DNA of 64,000 nucleotides from Caulobacter segnis ATCC 21756 (lineage in GTDB: Bacteria; Pseudomonadota; Alphaproteobacteria; Caulobacterales; Caulobacteraceae), in contig NC_014100.1 of NCBI RefSeq assembly GCF_000092285.1, positions 4,402,001 to 4,466,000 on the forward strand, given 5' to 3'. The notes under the pieces are model-generated. The model ran no database searches. It was not told the origin of the DNA and saw only the letters and a program-made list of their open reading frames with translations. Of this stretch, positions 33,003 through 41,994 are shown in pieces. A program made the translations under genes and the position numbers. Numbering within the stretch: position 1 is the stretch's first letter; each line of letters opens with the position of its first letter.

Positions 33003-34841
33003 ATGGACGACGCCCCAATCGTCAGTGACGATCGCCAGGAATCCGGCCGCCTCAAGGCTTTGCGCGCGCTTGGGATTTTGGACGGCGAGGTGAACGAGCC
33101 GCGCCTTCTGAGGTTGGCGCGGCTGGCGGGCCGCCTGTTCGACGCGCCAAAGGCGGCGGTTGCGCTGGTTGATCAGGACCGGATCTGGCGTAAGGCGTTC
33201 ACCGGCTATTCTGGCCCGGAAGCGCCTCGCGCTGGCGACCTTGCAGACCAGGTCGTCGCCCTCGGGCGCGTGGTCGACCTCGCCGCGCCGATACGCGACT
33301 GCCAGGGCCATGTCCTGGGCGCCCTCATGGTCGAGGGCCCCGGCGCGAACGGCCCCGCTCAGCCCGAGGACCTACAGGCCCTCGAGGATCTGGCCGATCT
33401 CGCGGCGGAAATCCTGACCGCTAAGCCGGAAGCCGATCGAACGCTGGAGGGCGAGCGCCTCAACCTCGCCATCACCGCCGCGGCGCTGGGCGAGTTCGAG
33501 TGGGACATCAAACGAGATGTGTTCAAGATCAGCCCTCGCCTGGCGAAAGTCGCCGGGCTCCCACCGGGTGTAATTCCATCCGAGAACGGCGCGGCGCTCT
33601 TTCCCTATATCCATCCCGATGATCGCGAAGCCGCGCGCGAGACGATCAACAGACAGCTCGCCGAGACGGGCCGCTATAGCCTCGAATATCGCCGCCTTCC
33701 CGACGCGGACGGAAACGCCGTCTGGTACCACGGGTCGGGCGTCATGCTGTTCGGCCCCGACCATGAGCCGACCCATCTGATCGGCGTCGTTCAGGACATC
33801 AGCGAGCGCAAGGCGGAAGAAGAGCAGCGCGAGAACCTCGTCGCCGAGCTGGATCATCGGATCAAGAACCTGCTCGCGGTCGTGCAGTCGGTCGCCGCGC
33901 AGTCGGCGCGGAAGTCCGCCTCGCTCGACGTCTTCCTGAAGACCTTCGCCGCGCGGCTGAAGTCCATGAGCTCGGCGCACGACCTGCTCAGCGCGGCGCG
34001 GTGGCGGGGCGCGACCTTGGCGCGGATCGCCGCCGCCGAACTTGGAGGGCTCGCCCCGACCCAGACACGCTGGGATGGTCCTGAGCTGTTCCTGACGCCC
34101 CGCGCGGCGTCCGCTCTGTCGCTGGCCTTGCACGAGCTCGCGGTCAACGCCGTACGCTATGGTTCGTTATCGACCGAGAACGGCAAGGTGGAGGTCGTCT
34201 GGCGACGTTCGCCGGAAGGCGGCTTCGCGCTCGAATGGCTCGAGACCGGAGGCCCGCCCGCAGCCGCCCCCCTGACCAAGGGCTTCGGCGCGACCTTGAT
34301 CGAGGACGTGGCGGGCCGGGAGCTGGGCGGCTCGGCCAAGATCAACTACCGCTCAAGCGGCGTCACCGCCATGATCGTAGGCTCGGCCGAAGCGCTGGCC
34401 GACGCGCCACCGGTCGAACCGGTGAGCGCCGCGCCGGAGCGGATCGTCGAGACCGTCGTGGCGGCCGACGAAACCGTACGCCCCGGCGCGATCGCGGGCC
34501 TCAAGGTCCTGATCGTCGAGGACTCGCTGCTGCTGGCCCTGGAGCTGGAGGCGGGCCTCGAGGACGCGGGCGTCGAGGTCGTGGGCTGCGCCGCGGAATT
34601 GGGCGAAGCGCTGTCGATGGTGGAGAAGGATTTCGACGTCGCGGTGCTCGACGCCGACCTCAACGGCCAGTCGGTCGCCCCCGTCGCCGAAATCCTGCGC
34701 AGCATGGGTCGGCCCTTCGTTTTCGCCACCGGCTATGCCGACAAGGCCGCGCCGATGGGCTTTGACGCGCCGATCGTGCGAAAGCCCTACAACGTTCACC
34801 AGATCGCCCGCGCGGTGGCCGGAGTCACGGGGCGGGCTTAG
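33003..34841 (+). CDS. Soluble hybrid histidine kinase: GAF-PAS-HWE kinase-receiver
   Basis: 612 residues, no membrane helix. Residues about 15-140 look like a GAF domain (LARLAGRLFDAPKAAVALVD), 155-280 a PAS_3 domain (LGEFEWDIKRDVFKISPRLA, HLIGVVQDISERKAEEE), then an HWE-type kinase (LVAELDHRIKNLLAVVQSVA, SSAHDLLSAARWRGATL, ALHELAVNAVRYGSLS) and a C-terminal receiver (VLIVEDSLLLALELEAGLED, phospho-Asp in AVLDADLNG, VRKPYN). HWE/HisKA_2 kinases commonly feed PhyR-type stress systems, and this one sits beside the island. That link is inference. Confidence 0.88.
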   Translation: MDDAPIVSDDRQESGRLKALRALGILDGEVNEPRLLRLARLAGRLFDAPKAAVALVDQDRIWRKAFTGYSGPEAPRAGDLADQVVALGRVVDLAAPIRDCQGHVLGALMVEGPGANGPAQPEDLQALEDLADLAAEILTAKPEADRTLEGERLNLAITAAALGEFEWDIKRDVFKISPRLAKVAGLPPGVIPSENGAALFPYIHPDDREAARETINRQLAETGRYSLEYRRLPDADGNAVWYHGSGVMLFGPDHEPTHLIGVVQDISERKAEEEQRENLVAELDHRIKNLLAVVQSVAAQSARKSASLDVFLKTFAARLKSMSSAHDLLSAARWRGATLARIAAAELGGLAPTQTRWDGPELFLTPRAASALSLALHELAVNAVRYGSLSTENGKVEVVWRRSPEGGFALEWLETGGPPAAAPLTKGFGATLIEDVAGRELGGSAKINYRSSGVTAMIVGSAEALADAPPVEPVSAAPERIVETVVAADETVRPGAIAGLKVLIVEDSLLLALELEAGLEDAGVEVVGCAAELGEALSMVEKDFDVAVLDADLNGQSVAPVAEILRSMGRPFVFATGYADKAAPMGFDAPIVRKPYNVHQIARAVAGVTGRA

Positions 34842-34845
34842 CGGC

Positions 34846-35289
34846 ATGCTGATCCGCCCGGCCGCGCCGAGAGATCTTGACGCTTGGGCGGCGCTACGCG
34901 CAGCGCTTTGGCCGGGGGACACGATCGGCGACCACCGCGCCGAACTCGCCGAAGCGCTCGCGTCGGAAGGAGACTCCGCAGCCTTCGTCGCCGAAGCCTC
35001 GGACCGCCTAATCGTTGGGTTTATCGAGGCGTCGCTCCGCCACGACTACGTCAACGGCTGCGAGACATCGCCGGTGGCGTTCGTCGAGGGCCTCTATGTG
35101 CGCCCCGAGTTTCGAAAGACTGGCGTGGGCCTCGCGCTCTGCGACGCCGTCGCCGACTGGGGCCGGGGTCGAGGCTGCAGCGAACTGGCCTCCGACGCCT
35201 TGGCGGACAACCTGGAAAGTCACGCCTTCCATCAGGCCATCGGCTTCGAGGAGACCGAACGCGTGGTGTACTTCCGGAAGCCGCTCTGA
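34846..35289 (+). CDS. AAC(6')-I-like GNAT acetyltransferase
   Basis: 147 residues from the ATG at 34846, four bases after the kinase stop. The sequence carries the aminoglycoside 6'-N-acetyltransferase pattern almost throughout: MLIRPAAPRDLDAWAALRAA, LWPGD, FIEASLRHDYVNGCETSPVA, FVEGLYVRPEFR, GCSELASDALADNLESHAFH and GFEETERVVYFRK. It would transfer acetyl from acetyl-CoA to the 6' amine of kanamycin-like drugs. Whether it gives resistance at native expression is unknown; the natural substrate may differ. Confidence 0.85.
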   Translation: MLIRPAAPRDLDAWAALRAALWPGDTIGDHRAELAEALASEGDSAAFVAEASDRLIVGFIEASLRHDYVNGCETSPVAFVEGLYVRPEFRKTGVGLALCDAVADWGRGRGCSELASDALADNLESHAFHQAIGFEETERVVYFRKPL

Positions 35290-35295
35290 AAGACC

Positions 35296-36498
35296 TCAGA
35301 TTACGCTGCGCGCCCGCAACGCGACGAGAGCGTCGGCTTCAAGACCCGCCAGTTCCGCCAGAACCTCGTCCGTATGCTCGCCGAGCGTCGGGCCCGGCCA
35401 ACGCACGCCGCCGGGGGTGTCGGTCAAGCGGGGAAAGGCGTTCTGCATCTTCAGTTCGCCAAAGACGGGGTGGGGAACCGTGACGATGGATCCGCGCGCC
35501 TGGAACTGCGGGTCTTTCAGCATATCGGGCGCGCGATAGATCCGACCCGTCGCCAAACCCGCGGCCTCCAGCTTCGGAAGCAGGTCCTCGATATCCTGAT
35601 CGGCGGTCCAGGCGGCGATGCGGGCGTCGAGCTCGGCCTGATGCGCGCCCCGCGCGGCGTGGTCGCGATAGCGCGGGTCCTCGGCGAGGTCGGGTCGGCC
35701 CATCAGGTCGCAGAGCCGCTTGAACAGCGTGTCCTGATTGGCCCCGATCAGCACCAGCTCGCCCGACTTGGTCGGATAGACGTTCGACGGCGCGATGCCC
35801 GGAAGCACGGCGCCAGAACGCTCGCGGACGTAACCGGTCAGGTCATACTCGGTGATCAGGTTCTCCATCACAGTCAGCACGCTTTCGTAGATCGCAGCGT
35901 CGACCACTTGGCCCTTTCCCGTCCGCTGACGAGCGTGCAAGGCCATCATCACGCCCAGCGCCGCGTTCAGGCCCGAAAGGCTGTCGCCGATCGAGATGCC
36001 CGCGCGGGCCGGCGGCCGGTCAGGCTCGCCGGTGATGTGCCGCAAACCACCCATCGCTTCGCCCACCAGCGCATAGCCCGCTCGCTTGGAATAGGGGCCG
36101 GTTTGACCAAAGCCGGACACCCGCGCCATCACGAGGCCTGGATTGGTCTTGGCCAGGGCTTCGTAGCCCATGCCCCACTTCTCGAGGGTGCCAGGCCGGA
36201 AGTTCTCGACGACCACGTCGGCCTTGGCGATCAGCGCGCGGGCGATGTCCCGGCCGTCTTCAGTGCGCAGGTCGACGGTCACCGATTTCTTGTTGCGCCC
36301 GATCACGGGCCACCAGGGCGAGAGCCCCCTGGGCTTGGACCGTCCCCACTGGCGCATGGGGTCGCCGACCTTGGGATCCTCAAGTTTGATCACCTCGGCG
36401 CCGAAGTCGCCCAACACCTGACCACAGAAGGGCCCGGCGATCAGCGAGCCCATCTCGATCACGCGCAATCCGGAGAGCGGACCTTCGGCCATCAGCAT
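35296..36498 (-). CDS. Class III (CaiB/BaiF) CoA-transferase
   Basis: 400 residues: GPLSGLRVIEMGSLIAGPFC, GQVLGDFGAEVIKLEDPKVG, DPMRQWGRSKPRGLSPWW, then KADVVVENFRPGTLEKWGMG and PGLVMARVSGFGQTGPYSKR. These are the family III CoA-transferase motifs. The order DPMRQWG and the short C-terminal domain resemble formyl/succinyl-CoA:(dicarboxylate) CoA-transferases. The exact substrate pair is not clear. The gene is a single unit convergent with the AAC(6')-like gene. Confidence 0.9.
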   Translation of the reverse strand: MLMAEGPLSGLRVIEMGSLIAGPFCGQVLGDFGAEVIKLEDPKVGDPMRQWGRSKPRGLSPWWPVIGRNKKSVTVDLRTEDGRDIARALIAKADVVVENFRPGTLEKWGMGYEALAKTNPGLVMARVSGFGQTGPYSKRAGYALVGEAMGGLRHITGEPDRPPARAGISIGDSLSGLNAALGVMMALHARQRTGKGQVVDAAIYESVLTVMENLITEYDLTGYVRERSGAVLPGIAPSNVYPTKSGELVLIGANQDTLFKRLCDLMGRPDLAEDPRYRDHAARGAHQAELDARIAAWTADQDIEDLLPKLEAAGLATGRIYRAPDMLKDPQFQARGSIVTVPHPVFGELKMQNAFPRLTDTPGGVRWPGPTLGEHTDEVLAELAGLEADALVALRARSVI

Positions 36499-36620
36499 GT
36501 TCCCCCAGCTTCACGGGAACCGATCACGGCCCCGTGATGTTCTTTGTGGCACGACGGCGAACCGCGGCGCCGAAGTTTGATCCCTCTCTAACAAAAAAGA
36601 ACCCAGGGAAAGACAGAGCC

Positions 36621-37253
36621 ATGACCCGTCACCTGATGATTGTCGGCGCCGCCGTTGCGGCGCTGAGCCTGGCCGCTTGCGGCCAAAAGACCGATGAAAC
36701 CAAGGGCGCCGCGACGCCGGCCGAGCAGGCCGCCACGCCGGACGCCAATCCCGCCGCGACCGTGCCGACGCCTTCGGACGAAACCAAGGCCGACGTCTTC
36801 GTCGCCAAGGCCGCCGCCAGCGACATGTTCGAGATCGAGGCGGCCAAGATCGCCGCCAAGCGCTCGACCAACCCGTCGATCAAGACCTTCGCGGCCAATA
36901 TGCAGAAGGCGCACATGAAGACGACCGAGGAGCTGAAGGCCGCCATCGCCGCCTCGGGCGCCGCGATCACGCCGCCGACGATGCTGCCGCAAGACCTCCA
37001 GGAAGATCTGGACGACCTCAACAAGGCCGACGCCAAGGACTTCGACAAGAAGTACGCCGACAGCCAGGTCGACGCTCACCAGGCGGCCCTGAACCTGCTG
37101 CAGCGCTACGCCCAAGACGGCGACACCGCCGCCCTGAAGTCGTTCGCCGCCGCCACGGCGCCGAAGGTCCAGGAGCACCTGAACATGGCCGAAGGCCTGA
37201 AGAACGGCTTCGACACTGGCGAAGATGTCGCCAAGGACAACGCCAAGCACTAG
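36621..37253 (+). CDS. DUF4142 lipoprotein
   Basis: 210 residues from the ATG at 36621 with a GGGAAAG site upstream. Signal MTRHLMIVGAAVAALSLAAC has a lipobox (LAAC, Cys20), then a spacer rich in T, A and P, then a four-helix DUF4142 domain (DVFVAKAAASDMFEIEAAKI, TNPSIKTFAANMQKAHMKTT, VDAHQAALNLLQRYAQDGDT). The family is periplasmic, ferritin-like in fold, of unknown role. A bidirectional terminator follows. Confidence 0.88.
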   Translation: MTRHLMIVGAAVAALSLAACGQKTDETKGAATPAEQAATPDANPAATVPTPSDETKADVFVAKAAASDMFEIEAAKIAAKRSTNPSIKTFAANMQKAHMKTTEELKAAIAASGAAITPPTMLPQDLQEDLDDLNKADAKDFDKKYADSQVDAHQAALNLLQRYAQDGDTAALKSFAAATAPKVQEHLNMAEGLKNGFDTGEDVAKDNAKH

Positions 37254-37277
37254 TCCGCTTAGCGCTTCAGAAAAATG

Positions 37278-37306
37278 CGCCCGCCGCCCCTGTGGAGCGG
37301 CGGGCG
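37278..37306. terminator. Bidirectional terminator between DUF4142 and the M1-fusion gene
   Basis: A perfect 10-bp stem CGCCCGCCGC/GCGGCGGGCG with a nine-base loop; TTTT follows on the plus strand and TTTTT on the minus strand. Confidence 0.9.
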
Positions 37307-37314
37307 TTTTCGTA

Positions 37315-40300
37315 TCAGTTCCCGACCGCGACCGTGTTGTCGTCTCCGTTTCGGTCGATCACGGTGTTGTAGGGATCGATCCCAGCGAACTTCGGCTTCT
37401 TGGCCACCGTGAAGGTGAAGGTCTGAACGCCGGAGCGGATGGGGCGACGCTCGTAGACCAAGACGTCCTGGGCGTCGAAGCCCTTGTCGCCTGGCTTGGC
37501 GCTGAAGAGACCGATTTCCATGGTCTCGTTCAGGGCGGCCGAGGTCTCCTTGCCCTTGCCGTCGGCGTACTTCTTCTGAGCGTCGACCGTGACCGTGACG
37601 TCGAACTTGCCGTCGGGCCTGGCTTTCACCGAGGCGGTCTTGGTCTTCAGGTCGTAGAGCGTGATCTTCTCGAAGAGGTCGGTGATCAGCGCCTGCTTGT
37701 CCGCCGGCGCTTCGGCGCGAAGGTAGGTCAGGAAGTCGGTCGTGATCGGATAGGGCGCTCCCTTGAAGGCGTACTGGGCGATCAGCTTGCGCAGCGCCCG
37801 GTTGACGGCCTCCTCGCCGACCTCGTTCTGCAAGCGGTACATGACCAGCGAACCCTTGCGATAATAGACGTAGGGCTGGTTTTCGACCTTGGCCAAGGGC
37901 TGTTCGTCGATCACGTCGCCGCCACGCGCCCGCAGGTAGCTGTCGAGCTCGAACTTCAGGAACTTGCGGATCTGGTCCTCGCCATAGGCGTGCTTCATGA
38001 CCATCAGCGCGGAATACTGCGCGAAGGTCTCGCTCAGCATCGCCCCGCCTTGCTGGTCGGCGCCAATCACCTGGTGGGCCCACCATTGGTGGCCGATCTC
38101 GTGCGCCCCGACATAGGTGACCATGTCGATCTTGGAGGGATCGCGATAGTCCGAGATGAAGAACAGGCCCTCCGACCAAGGAATGGTGTTGGCGAACGAC
38201 TGGGCGAACTGAGCGTAGTCCGGGAACTCCTGGAAGCGCAGCTGCCGGAACTGGTACGGGCTGAAATTGGCCTGGAAGTAGTCCAGAGACCGCTTCATCC
38301 CCGTCTTCATCCGCTCGATGTTCCAGGGGTGCTGAGCGTCGTAATAAACGGCCAGCTCCACGCCCTTATAGGTCTCGCGCGAGACCTGATATCGCGCCGA
38401 CTGGATCGACACGAAGGGCATGATGGGCGCCTCGGTGACGAAGCGCGCGACGCGGCGGCCATTCCTGACGGTGTCCGACACCTTGTAGCCCGGCGCGATC
38501 GGCGTCTGGTCCGCGTCTGTCGAGACCGTGATGTCCGAACTGACGAAGTCGGCGTCCTTACGCAGGCCGTTGAACTGGCGTGACGGGACGTCCCCTAGCT
38601 TGGCCATTCGCCGCTCGGGCGGAAGGCCATACTTGCGGCGCTTTGCGCGGTCCTGAAGCAGGCCGTCGCGCGCCATGCCCAACAGCGGCGCGATCTCCAT
38701 ATTGTTCACGAACGTGCCATTGTCGACCACACGGCGTTCTTGGCCGCTGTTTGGGAAGCCTCGCTGGGCGCGCAGGGTGATGAAGCTCATCTTGCGCCGC
38801 TCGCCCGGCCGCATCGGCGTATCGAAGGCGAAAATCCGATAGTTGAAGGCTTCGAAGGTCTTCTTTGGCCGAGCGCCCTCGATCGACAGCCCCCGGACCT
38901 TCAGGTCGCGATCAAAGCGAACGTGAATTTCCTTCAACGGCGCGCCGGTCTTGTTCTCCAGGACATAGGAGCCCTTGGTCTCGACGCTGGGCGCGTGCGG
39001 ACGCAGATCCACATCCAACGTCATCGCCACGATCTTCGGCTGCGGCGTGTTCTCGAACGGCAGCAGGGTCTTCTCGTAATCGGCCTGCCATTTCTCGTTG
39101 TCGATGCTGGTTCGATAGATGTTCCAGACGTTGGTGTTCACATAGATATAGCCGCCGACGGTCGCGAAGATCGCCAAGGACAGACCCATCAGCACGCCGG
39201 CGCCGCCGTTCAGGCGCAGCGGCAGACGACGCAGGCGCGGCAGGAGCCGGCTCTCGGTCCCCCGACGCCACAAGGCGTGAGCGAGCACCAACAGCGCGAG
39301 GGCGAAGGCGCTCCAGTACAGGCGGAGCCACCAGGCTCCGATCCAGAACTTGCCCTGGCCGTTCATGTCGGAGAACGGCGTCGGGGTCACTGAGCCGAAG
39401 TTGTAGAGCTTGTGCTCAAAACCCAAGTTCACGAACGTAATGGTCGTGATCAGATAGAGCACCATCAGGCCCCAGCCGATGAACTTGTGCGGGCTCAGCG
39501 CCTGCAGGAACACAGCCAGCGCCGCCAGCAGGATCCAGTCGACCGACTGCGGCAGCAGGTACCAGAGCAGGTACTTCTGAAGCTCGAAATTGAAGTAGCC
39601 GTGCAGCGCTTGGCTCAGCATCCCCGCCAGCACGCTGACAAAGAGCGTCGAGATCAGCACCAAGCTGATCGCCAGGGTCTTAGGCGCGACGAACGCCCAG
39701 TCTGGGACCGGGGTGGCGTCGATGATCTCGTGCGTCTTTCGCTCCCGTTCGCGCCAGACCAACTCGCCCGAGTAGTAGATCGCGATGATGATCGGGATGA
39801 GGCTGAACGAGCCGAGCAGGGGATCCAGAAGGACGCGGGTGACGGGATAGATCACCCCGCCATAGGTCCCCGCCTCGGTCGCGAACCACAGTGAGCCCAT
39901 CGCATTCGCCAGGCCCAGGAACAGCAGAACGAAGTAAGCGGGGCTCTTGAACACCTGGCCCATGTCGAGCCGGGTGCGGACCACAAGCTGCGCCCAGGCG
40001 GTTCGCCGATCGAACTTTGGCGTGGGCAGGGGGCCGGCCAACGCGGGGGGTGCCGCGTCTTCGCTTTTGCCCTTAGCCGCCTTCACCTTCCGCCGACCCG
40101 AAAGGTCCGCCGACTGGAACCGGAAGAGACCGTAGGCCAGCGCCAGGAAGCCCGCCGTCAGGGCGAGGGCGAGGCCGCGGTTGAAGAGGAGCGCCCCGGC
40201 CAGCGGTGGAACGAGGCTGTTGCGCTCGCTGGCGGTCCAATAGCGCGTGGCCTGACCGAAGGCGGAGGCTCCCAACGGCTCCCAATAGGCGGCGATCTTG

Positions 40301-40902
40301 GCGTATTCCGGCCGGCGCAGCGCGATGCCGGCGACGATCCAGAGCACGAGGAAAGCGATCACGCCCACATACGTCCACATCATCGATCGCGTGACCGTGG
40401 CCAGGGCGAAGAACAGCGCCGAGGTCAGCAGGATCGTGGGCAGCGCCAGGACGAAATACGAGAAGAGATAGGCGTGCAGGTCGTTGGGGCCGAGGCGCTC
40501 TGGATCGATCCAGGGCATGAACGAGCCCAGCCAGATGGCCAGGGGCACGGCCATGAACGAGATCGCCGCCGCCAGGAACGCGCCTGCGAAGCGACCATAG
40601 AGGTAGTCGAACTTGCGCACCCGTGTGGAGCGCAGGATCGGCCCGAAGCCGGTCTCGTCGTCGCGAACCACCACGTTGGCCACGAAGGCCGTGGTCACGA
40701 ACATGTAGAAGATGGACAGGATGATGTGCGTCTGCGCGATGGCGAACGGCGCGTTCTTGTGGATGTTGCCGCCACCGCCGATGCGGATCTGGTCGATCGT
40801 CGCCGCCCCGAAGGTCAGCAAGAAGAAGACGGTCGCCACCACCCAGAAGACAGGCGACTTCAGTTGGTAGCGGAGCTCGAAGCCCGCGATCTTGCGAAAC
40901 AT
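37315..40902 (-). CDS. ABC-2 permease fused to an M1-family aminopeptidase
   Basis: 1195 residues from the ATG at 40902. The first half is membrane protein with about 12 helices (FRKIAGFELRYQLKSPVFWV, PVTRVLLDPLLGSFSLIPII, and an MGLSLAIFATVGGYIYVN helix ending it). The second half is a periplasmic M1 metallopeptidase with the zinc site VTYVGAHEIGHQWWAHQVIG and downstream Glu in MLSETFAQYSALM. The exopeptidase GxMEN-type motif is not obvious. It is 13 bases after an ABC ATPase gene, so the pair forms one transporter-peptidase complex. Confidence 0.9.
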   Translation of the reverse strand: MFRKIAGFELRYQLKSPVFWVVATVFFLLTFGAATIDQIRIGGGGNIHKNAPFAIAQTHIILSIFYMFVTTAFVANVVVRDDETGFGPILRSTRVRKFDYLYGRFAGAFLAAAISFMAVPLAIWLGSFMPWIDPERLGPNDLHAYLFSYFVLALPTILLTSALFFALATVTRSMMWTYVGVIAFLVLWIVAGIALRRPEYAKIAAYWEPLGASAFGQATRYWTASERNSLVPPLAGALLFNRGLALALTAGFLALAYGLFRFQSADLSGRRKVKAAKGKSEDAAPPALAGPLPTPKFDRRTAWAQLVVRTRLDMGQVFKSPAYFVLLFLGLANAMGSLWFATEAGTYGGVIYPVTRVLLDPLLGSFSLIPIIIAIYYSGELVWRERERKTHEIIDATPVPDWAFVAPKTLAISLVLISTLFVSVLAGMLSQALHGYFNFELQKYLLWYLLPQSVDWILLAALAVFLQALSPHKFIGWGLMVLYLITTITFVNLGFEHKLYNFGSVTPTPFSDMNGQGKFWIGAWWLRLYWSAFALALLVLAHALWRRGTESRLLPRLRRLPLRLNGGAGVLMGLSLAIFATVGGYIYVNTNVWNIYRTSIDNEKWQADYEKTLLPFENTPQPKIVAMTLDVDLRPHAPSVETKGSYVLENKTGAPLKEIHVRFDRDLKVRGLSIEGARPKKTFEAFNYRIFAFDTPMRPGERRKMSFITLRAQRGFPNSGQERRVVDNGTFVNNMEIAPLLGMARDGLLQDRAKRRKYGLPPERRMAKLGDVPSRQFNGLRKDADFVSSDITVSTDADQTPIAPGYKVSDTVRNGRRVARFVTEAPIMPFVSIQSARYQVSRETYKGVELAVYYDAQHPWNIERMKTGMKRSLDYFQANFSPYQFRQLRFQEFPDYAQFAQSFANTIPWSEGLFFISDYRDPSKIDMVTYVGAHEIGHQWWAHQVIGADQQGGAMLSETFAQYSALMVMKHAYGEDQIRKFLKFELDSYLRARGGDVIDEQPLAKVENQPYVYYRKGSLVMYRLQNEVGEEAVNRALRKLIAQYAFKGAPYPITTDFLTYLRAEAPADKQALITDLFEKITLYDLKTKTASVKARPDGKFDVTVTVDAQKKYADGKGKETSAALNETMEIGLFSAKPGDKGFDAQDVLVYERRPIRSGVQTFTFTVAKKPKFAGIDPYNTVIDRNGDDNTVAVGN

Positions 40903-40915
40903 CGTCCGCCCTCCG

Positions 40916-41794
40916 TCAGGCCGCGCGCCGGGTCGTCGAGAGGGTGGAGAAATAGACATCCTCCAGACCGCCTTCGACCGGCGTGAAGCCGTCGCCCGGA
41001 TTGTCGTCGGACAGGATGTGGATGACGGTCCGACCCGCCAGCAGGCGGGTGGAGATGACCTTGTAGCGAGCCTTGGCGGCCTCGAGCTCGCTCTTGTCGA
41101 TGATCTTCTTCCAGATGCGGCCCTTCAGCTTGGCGACCAAGTCGACAGGCGCGCCCTCGCTGACGATACGGCCGTCGCAGATAATCGCCATCGCCGGACA
41201 CAGATCCGACACGTCCTCCACGATGTGGGTGGAGAGGATCACCACCACGTTCTCGCCGATCTCGGCCAGCAGGTTCAGGAACCGGTTGCGTTCTTCCGGG
41301 TCGAGGCCCGCCGTCGGCTCGTCGACGATGATCAGGCGCGGATCGCCGATCAGGGCTTGGGCGATGCCGAAACGTTGGCGCATGCCGCCGGAGAACCCGG
41401 CGATGGCCTTCTTGCGCACGTTCCACAGATTGACCTGGTTCAGCAGGTGCTCGACCGTTTCCTTCCGGTCCTTGGCGTTGGCGATCCCCTTCAGGACCGC
41501 CATGTGGTCCAGCATGTCGTAGGCAGAGACGCGCGGATAGACCCCGAAGTCCTGGGGCAGGTAACCCAGGGTGCGGCGCAGGAGCTCCGGCGTTTTCAGG
41601 ACGTCGATGTCGCCGAAACGGATGTGGCCGGACGTCGGTGCCTGCAGGGTCGCGATCGTTCGCATCAAGGTGGACTTGCCCGCGCCATTCGGACCGAGCA
41701 GCCCGTACATCCCGCGCGGGATCGTCAGATTGACCTCATCCAAGGCTCTCACGCCGTTGCCGTAGACGTGGGTCAAATTCTCGATGATCAGCAT
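40916..41794 (-). CDS. ABC transporter ATP-binding protein
   Basis: 292 residues: Walker A LLGPNGAGKSTLMRTIATLQ, Q-loop YLPQDFG, signature FSGGMRQRFGIAQAL, Walker B LIIVDEPTAGLDPEERNRFL and switch His in VVILSTHIVEDV. It is of the ABC-2 type (Nat/CcmA-like) and would power the permease-peptidase protein encoded 13 bases downstream. The exported substrate is unknown. Confidence 0.93.
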   Translation of the reverse strand: MLIIENLTHVYGNGVRALDEVNLTIPRGMYGLLGPNGAGKSTLMRTIATLQAPTSGHIRFGDIDVLKTPELLRRTLGYLPQDFGVYPRVSAYDMLDHMAVLKGIANAKDRKETVEHLLNQVNLWNVRKKAIAGFSGGMRQRFGIAQALIGDPRLIIVDEPTAGLDPEERNRFLNLLAEIGENVVVILSTHIVEDVSDLCPAMAIICDGRIVSEGAPVDLVAKLKGRIWKKIIDKSELEAAKARYKVISTRLLAGRTVIHILSDDNPGDGFTPVEGGLEDVYFSTLSTTRRAA

Positions 41795-41994
41795 GAACGT
41801 TCCGATGCCCCCGTATGCCGCCCAAATATCCCCACACCGTCATGACTCGACGGCGCGGACAGGGGCAAGTGAAAGAACGTTTAGGCGTCCCCTTCAACCT
41901 AAGGATTTTTGAGGGGGCCCACAGCCTCGCGACTGGCGCGCTGCGCGCGCGACGAGGGTTTTTACGAGCGCGGTTTGGGTCTACAGGAGGCGCC

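Noticed and set aside
36510..36540. GGAAC before the DUF4142 gene
   Set aside because: No CGTT at 16 or 17 bases.
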